DNA of 8,348 bases. Source: Clostridiales bacterium. Its GTDB lineage: Bacteria; Bacillota_A; Clostridia; Saccharofermentanales; Saccharofermentanaceae. This document shows, piece after piece, positions 6,373-8,348 of this stretch. The position numbers and the translations under genes are program-made. The notes beneath the pieces were generated by a model that was given only the letters and a program-made list of their open reading frames with translations, had not been told where the DNA came from and did no database searches. Every line of letters starts with the position of its first letter. The first letter of the stretch is position 1. Location: positions 1-8,348 of the forward strand of contig JAILHZ010000024.1 in NCBI GenBank assembly GCA_024695545.1. The letters are read 5' to 3'.

Positions 6373-8348
6373 ATGAGTAGAAGATGTTTAGGATGTATGG
6401 AACTGGTGAACGATGGCTTCAGTGTATGCCCGTTCTGCGGATTTGTTGAGGGAACTCCGGCGGAGGAAGCGATCCACATGCAGCCGGGAACGCTTCTTCA
6501 TGACCGCTACATCATCGGACGTGTCCTCGGATTCGGCGGATTCGGCGTAACGTACATCGCATGGGATGAAGTGCTCGAACAGAAGGTCGCGATCAAGGAA
6601 TATCTTCCGAATGAGTTCTCAACGAGAATGCCCGGACAGTCGGTCATTACGATCTTCAGTGGCGATAAAAAAGAACAGTTTAACGACGGGCTTCTGAAAT
6701 TTCTCGATGAGGCTAAGCGTCTCGCGAAGTTCCAGAATGAACCGGGTATCGTAAAGATATTCGACAGTTTTGGAGAGAACGGCACAGCTTATATCGTGAT
6801 GGAGTATCTCGAGGGCGAGACGCTCACGGAGCGCCTGAGAAGAGAAAAGACGATCCCCGAGGATGAAGCCGTGAAAATGATCTGGCCGCTTCTCAATTCG
6901 CTTCAGGTCGTTCACGCGGAAGGCATCATCCACAGAGATATTGCTCCTGATAATATCTTCCTGACCAAGGACGGACAGGTCAAGCTGATCGACTTCGGTG
7001 CATCAAGATTTGCGACTACATCGCACAGCCGAAGCCTGACCGTCATTATTAAACCCGGATACTCTCCGGAAGAACAGTACAGAAGCAGAGGTGACCAGGG
7101 CCCGCATACGGATGTGTACGCGATGGGTGCCGTACTTTACAAGATGATCACCGGCAAGACTCCGCCGGATGCGATGGAACGCCGTGCGAAGATCGAATCG
7201 CAGAAAAAAGAGATCCTCGTTGAACCGCATAAGTTGGTGAAAGATATCTCCCAGACCAGAGAGAATGCCATCTTGAATGCGATGAATGTACAGATCGAAG
7301 ACAGAACCTCTGACGTCGCTGCTTTCATGAAAGAATTAAACGCCGATCCGCCGGCGAAGAGAAGATACGGCAAGATTAAGAAGATCGATCTCTTCAAGTG
7401 GCCGCTGTGGCTGAAAGTTTCGCTTGCAGGAATCTTACTTGCACTCGTTGTTTTTGGCACGCTGCTTGCTACCGGTGTTATCAGTTTCCGCTCCCTTTTC
7501 TCGTCAAAGGTGAAAGTGCCGGATAAGATGGTCTCGGTACCGCAGCTTGAGTCGATGGATAAGGATGTCGCGATAAAAACACTTCGCGATCTGAAAATCA
7601 ACGTGGCTACAGCCGGAAACGTCGAGTCCGAGTATATCGAACCCGGTAAGATCGTGCTTCAGTCGCCGAATCCGGATACGCTGGTATATGAATATGGAAC
7701 AGTTTACTTAACGATCAGTTCCGGTAAAGGCGTTGAACAGGCGCAGAACGGTATCGCGAAGGTTCCGTATGTGGTATGGGATACAAAAGAGGATGCTATT
7801 GAGAAATTCAGACAGGCCGGACTGGGTGAGCCGGAGATCATTGAGGTTCACGATCCGAATGTCGAAGCCGGAAAGGTCATCTCGCAGGATGTCGAATACG
7901 GCACCGAGGTCGATGAGGGAACGAAGATCAGGATCACTGTTTCTCTCGGTCCGGAGACAATCGAAATGCCGAATGTCATTAACACGGAGGAGGCAGTAGC
8001 TGTCCGACTTCTGGAAGGATACGGTCTGAATGTAAGTACCGTTACCGGAGAAAGCGCGGAGATCCAGCAGGGCTTTGTCTGCGACCAGAGTGTTGCTCCG
8101 GGAACGCAGGTAAAACCGGGTGACAGTGTCGTTCTGACAATCTCCACTGGTTCTTCGAATACTGCGGAAACGACGCAGAAAGATAATACAACACAGAAAG
8201 ATAATACAACACAGGCTACGACACCGGCACCAAAAGAGACAACTCCGGCACCAAAAGAAACAACACCTGCGCCGAAGGAGACAACTCCGGCACCGAAAGA
8301 AACAACACCTGAGCCCAAAGATACGACACCTCAGAATACCACTGTAAT
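6373..8348 (+). CDS. PASTA-domain membrane Ser/Thr protein kinase with N-terminal zinc ribbon (3' end beyond window)
   Basis: Partial gene: 658 codons are present with no stop. A zinc ribbon (C5, C8, C19, C22) precedes a Hanks-type kinase (~46-320): GFGGFG (53-58), VAIKE with K75, E113, HRDIAPDN with D189 and N194, DFG (207-209), a Ser/Thr-rich activation loop (T215, T216, S217, S219, S221, T223), and KPGYSPEEQY (227-236). One membrane span (~345-372) follows a basic stretch. Outside lie three PASTA repeats, roughly residues 387-451, 462-527 and 530-593. Each has the 'P.....A...L......V' pattern and ends in a V-x-L-T-I-S or I-T-V-S strand. A Thr/Pro-rich tail with short tandem repeats follows. 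PASTA kinases (PrkC, StkP, PknB) sense muropeptides or lipid II and tune wall growth and dormancy exit. The zinc ribbon is not part of classic PrkC, so no symbol is given. The start has GGG (6363-6365) nearby and begins 16 nt after the upstream stop. Confidence 0.93.
   Translation, partial: MSRRCLGCMELVNDGFSVCPFCGFVEGTPAEEAIHMQPGTLLHDRYIIGRVLGFGGFGVTYIAWDEVLEQKVAIKEYLPNEFSTRMPGQSVITIFSGDKKEQFNDGLLKFLDEAKRLAKFQNEPGIVKIFDSFGENGTAYIVMEYLEGETLTERLRREKTIPEDEAVKMIWPLLNSLQVVHAEGIIHRDIAPDNIFLTKDGQVKLIDFGASRFATTSHSRSLTVIIKPGYSPEEQYRSRGDQGPHTDVYAMGAVLYKMITGKTPPDAMERRAKIESQKKEILVEPHKLVKDISQTRENAILNAMNVQIEDRTSDVAAFMKELNADPPAKRRYGKIKKIDLFKWPLWLKVSLAGILLALVVFGTLLATGVISFRSLFSSKVKVPDKMVSVPQLESMDKDVAIKTLRDLKINVATAGNVESEYIEPGKIVLQSPNPDTLVYEYGTVYLTISSGKGVEQAQNGIAKVPYVVWDTKEDAIEKFRQAGLGEPEIIEVHDPNVEAGKVISQDVEYGTEVDEGTKIRITVSLGPETIEMPNVINTEEAVAVRLLEGYGLNVSTVTGESAEIQQGFVCDQSVAPGTQVKPGDSVVLTISTGSSNTAETTQKDNTTQKDNTTQATTPAPKETTPAPKETTPAPKETTPAPKETTPEPKDTTPQNTTV
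8170..8205 (+). repeat. Two 18-bp tandem units encoding TTQKDN
   Basis: Residues 600-611 of the PASTA kinase read TTQKDN twice, followed by a partial TTQ. The DNA units are near identical. They lie in the extracellular stalk after the third PASTA repeat. Confidence 0.85.
8218..8322 (+). repeat. 21-bp tandem repeat, five units, encoding TTPAPKE
   Basis: Residues 616-650 of the PASTA kinase are four TTPAPKE units and one TTPEPKD variant, and a degenerate unit continues toward the window edge. Third-position differences between units show that the array is not freshly duplicated. Such Thr/Pro stalks commonly span the cell wall and may be glycosylated. Confidence 0.85.

Noticed and set aside
7848..8318. 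Minus-strand frame with repeated GAGVVSF units
   Set aside because: It is the antisense image of the TTPAPKE tandem repeats in the PASTA kinase, with no independent support.

Overview
The window looks like a chromosomal segment of a Gram-positive Clostridia-type Firmicute, perhaps Lachnospiraceae- or Ruminococcaceae-like. The clues are strong Shine-Dalgarno sites, zinc-ribbon-headed Ser/Thr kinases with the 'PGTxL..RY.IG' entry to the kinase domain, a PASTA kinase, and FHA/PP2C partners. The genus cannot be fixed from sequence alone. All seven credible genes lie on the + strand and are packed head to tail. No gap exceeds about 60 bases, and I saw no convincing terminator, RNA gene, IS element or CRISPR array.

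Region A (about 1-1620) holds two paralogous proteins of 245 and 268 aa. Their ~87-residue N-terminal helical hairpins are WXG100/LXG-like and about 79% identical by hand alignment. Their C-termini are strongly diverged, but each has a CHAP-type (Cys-His-Glu) peptidoglycan amidase/endopeptidase signature. This is the layout expected of modular type VII secretion (T7SS) substrates: a conserved export head and a variable cell-wall-hydrolase tail. Sampled lines here are about 38-43% G+C.

Region B (about 1669 to the right edge) is a compact signalling operon, about 53-58% G+C in sampled lines. It encodes two PP2C phosphatases (the second overlapping or coupled to the first), an FHA-domain protein with two zinc ribbons and long Pro/Ala/Met tracts, and two membrane Ser/Thr kinases. 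Both kinases have an N-terminal zinc ribbon, a cytoplasmic kinase domain and one membrane span, but their extracellular halves differ. The first carries what looks like an ABC-type (family 1, MalE-like) solute-binding-protein domain. The second carries three PASTA repeats and a Thr/Pro repeat tail, and runs off the window.

Read together, region B is a complete write/read/erase phospho-signalling unit: kinases, FHA reader and PP2C erasers. It has two different outside sensors and sits directly downstream of putative secreted cell-wall hydrolases. By analogy with the Thr-phosphorylation control of type VI secretion (PpkA/PppA/Fha), the inferred role is phospho-control of a nearby T7SS-like export or cell-wall programme. 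No EssC/secretion ATPase is in the window, so that link is inference. The most unusual single item is the kinase with a solute-binding-protein-like sensor.
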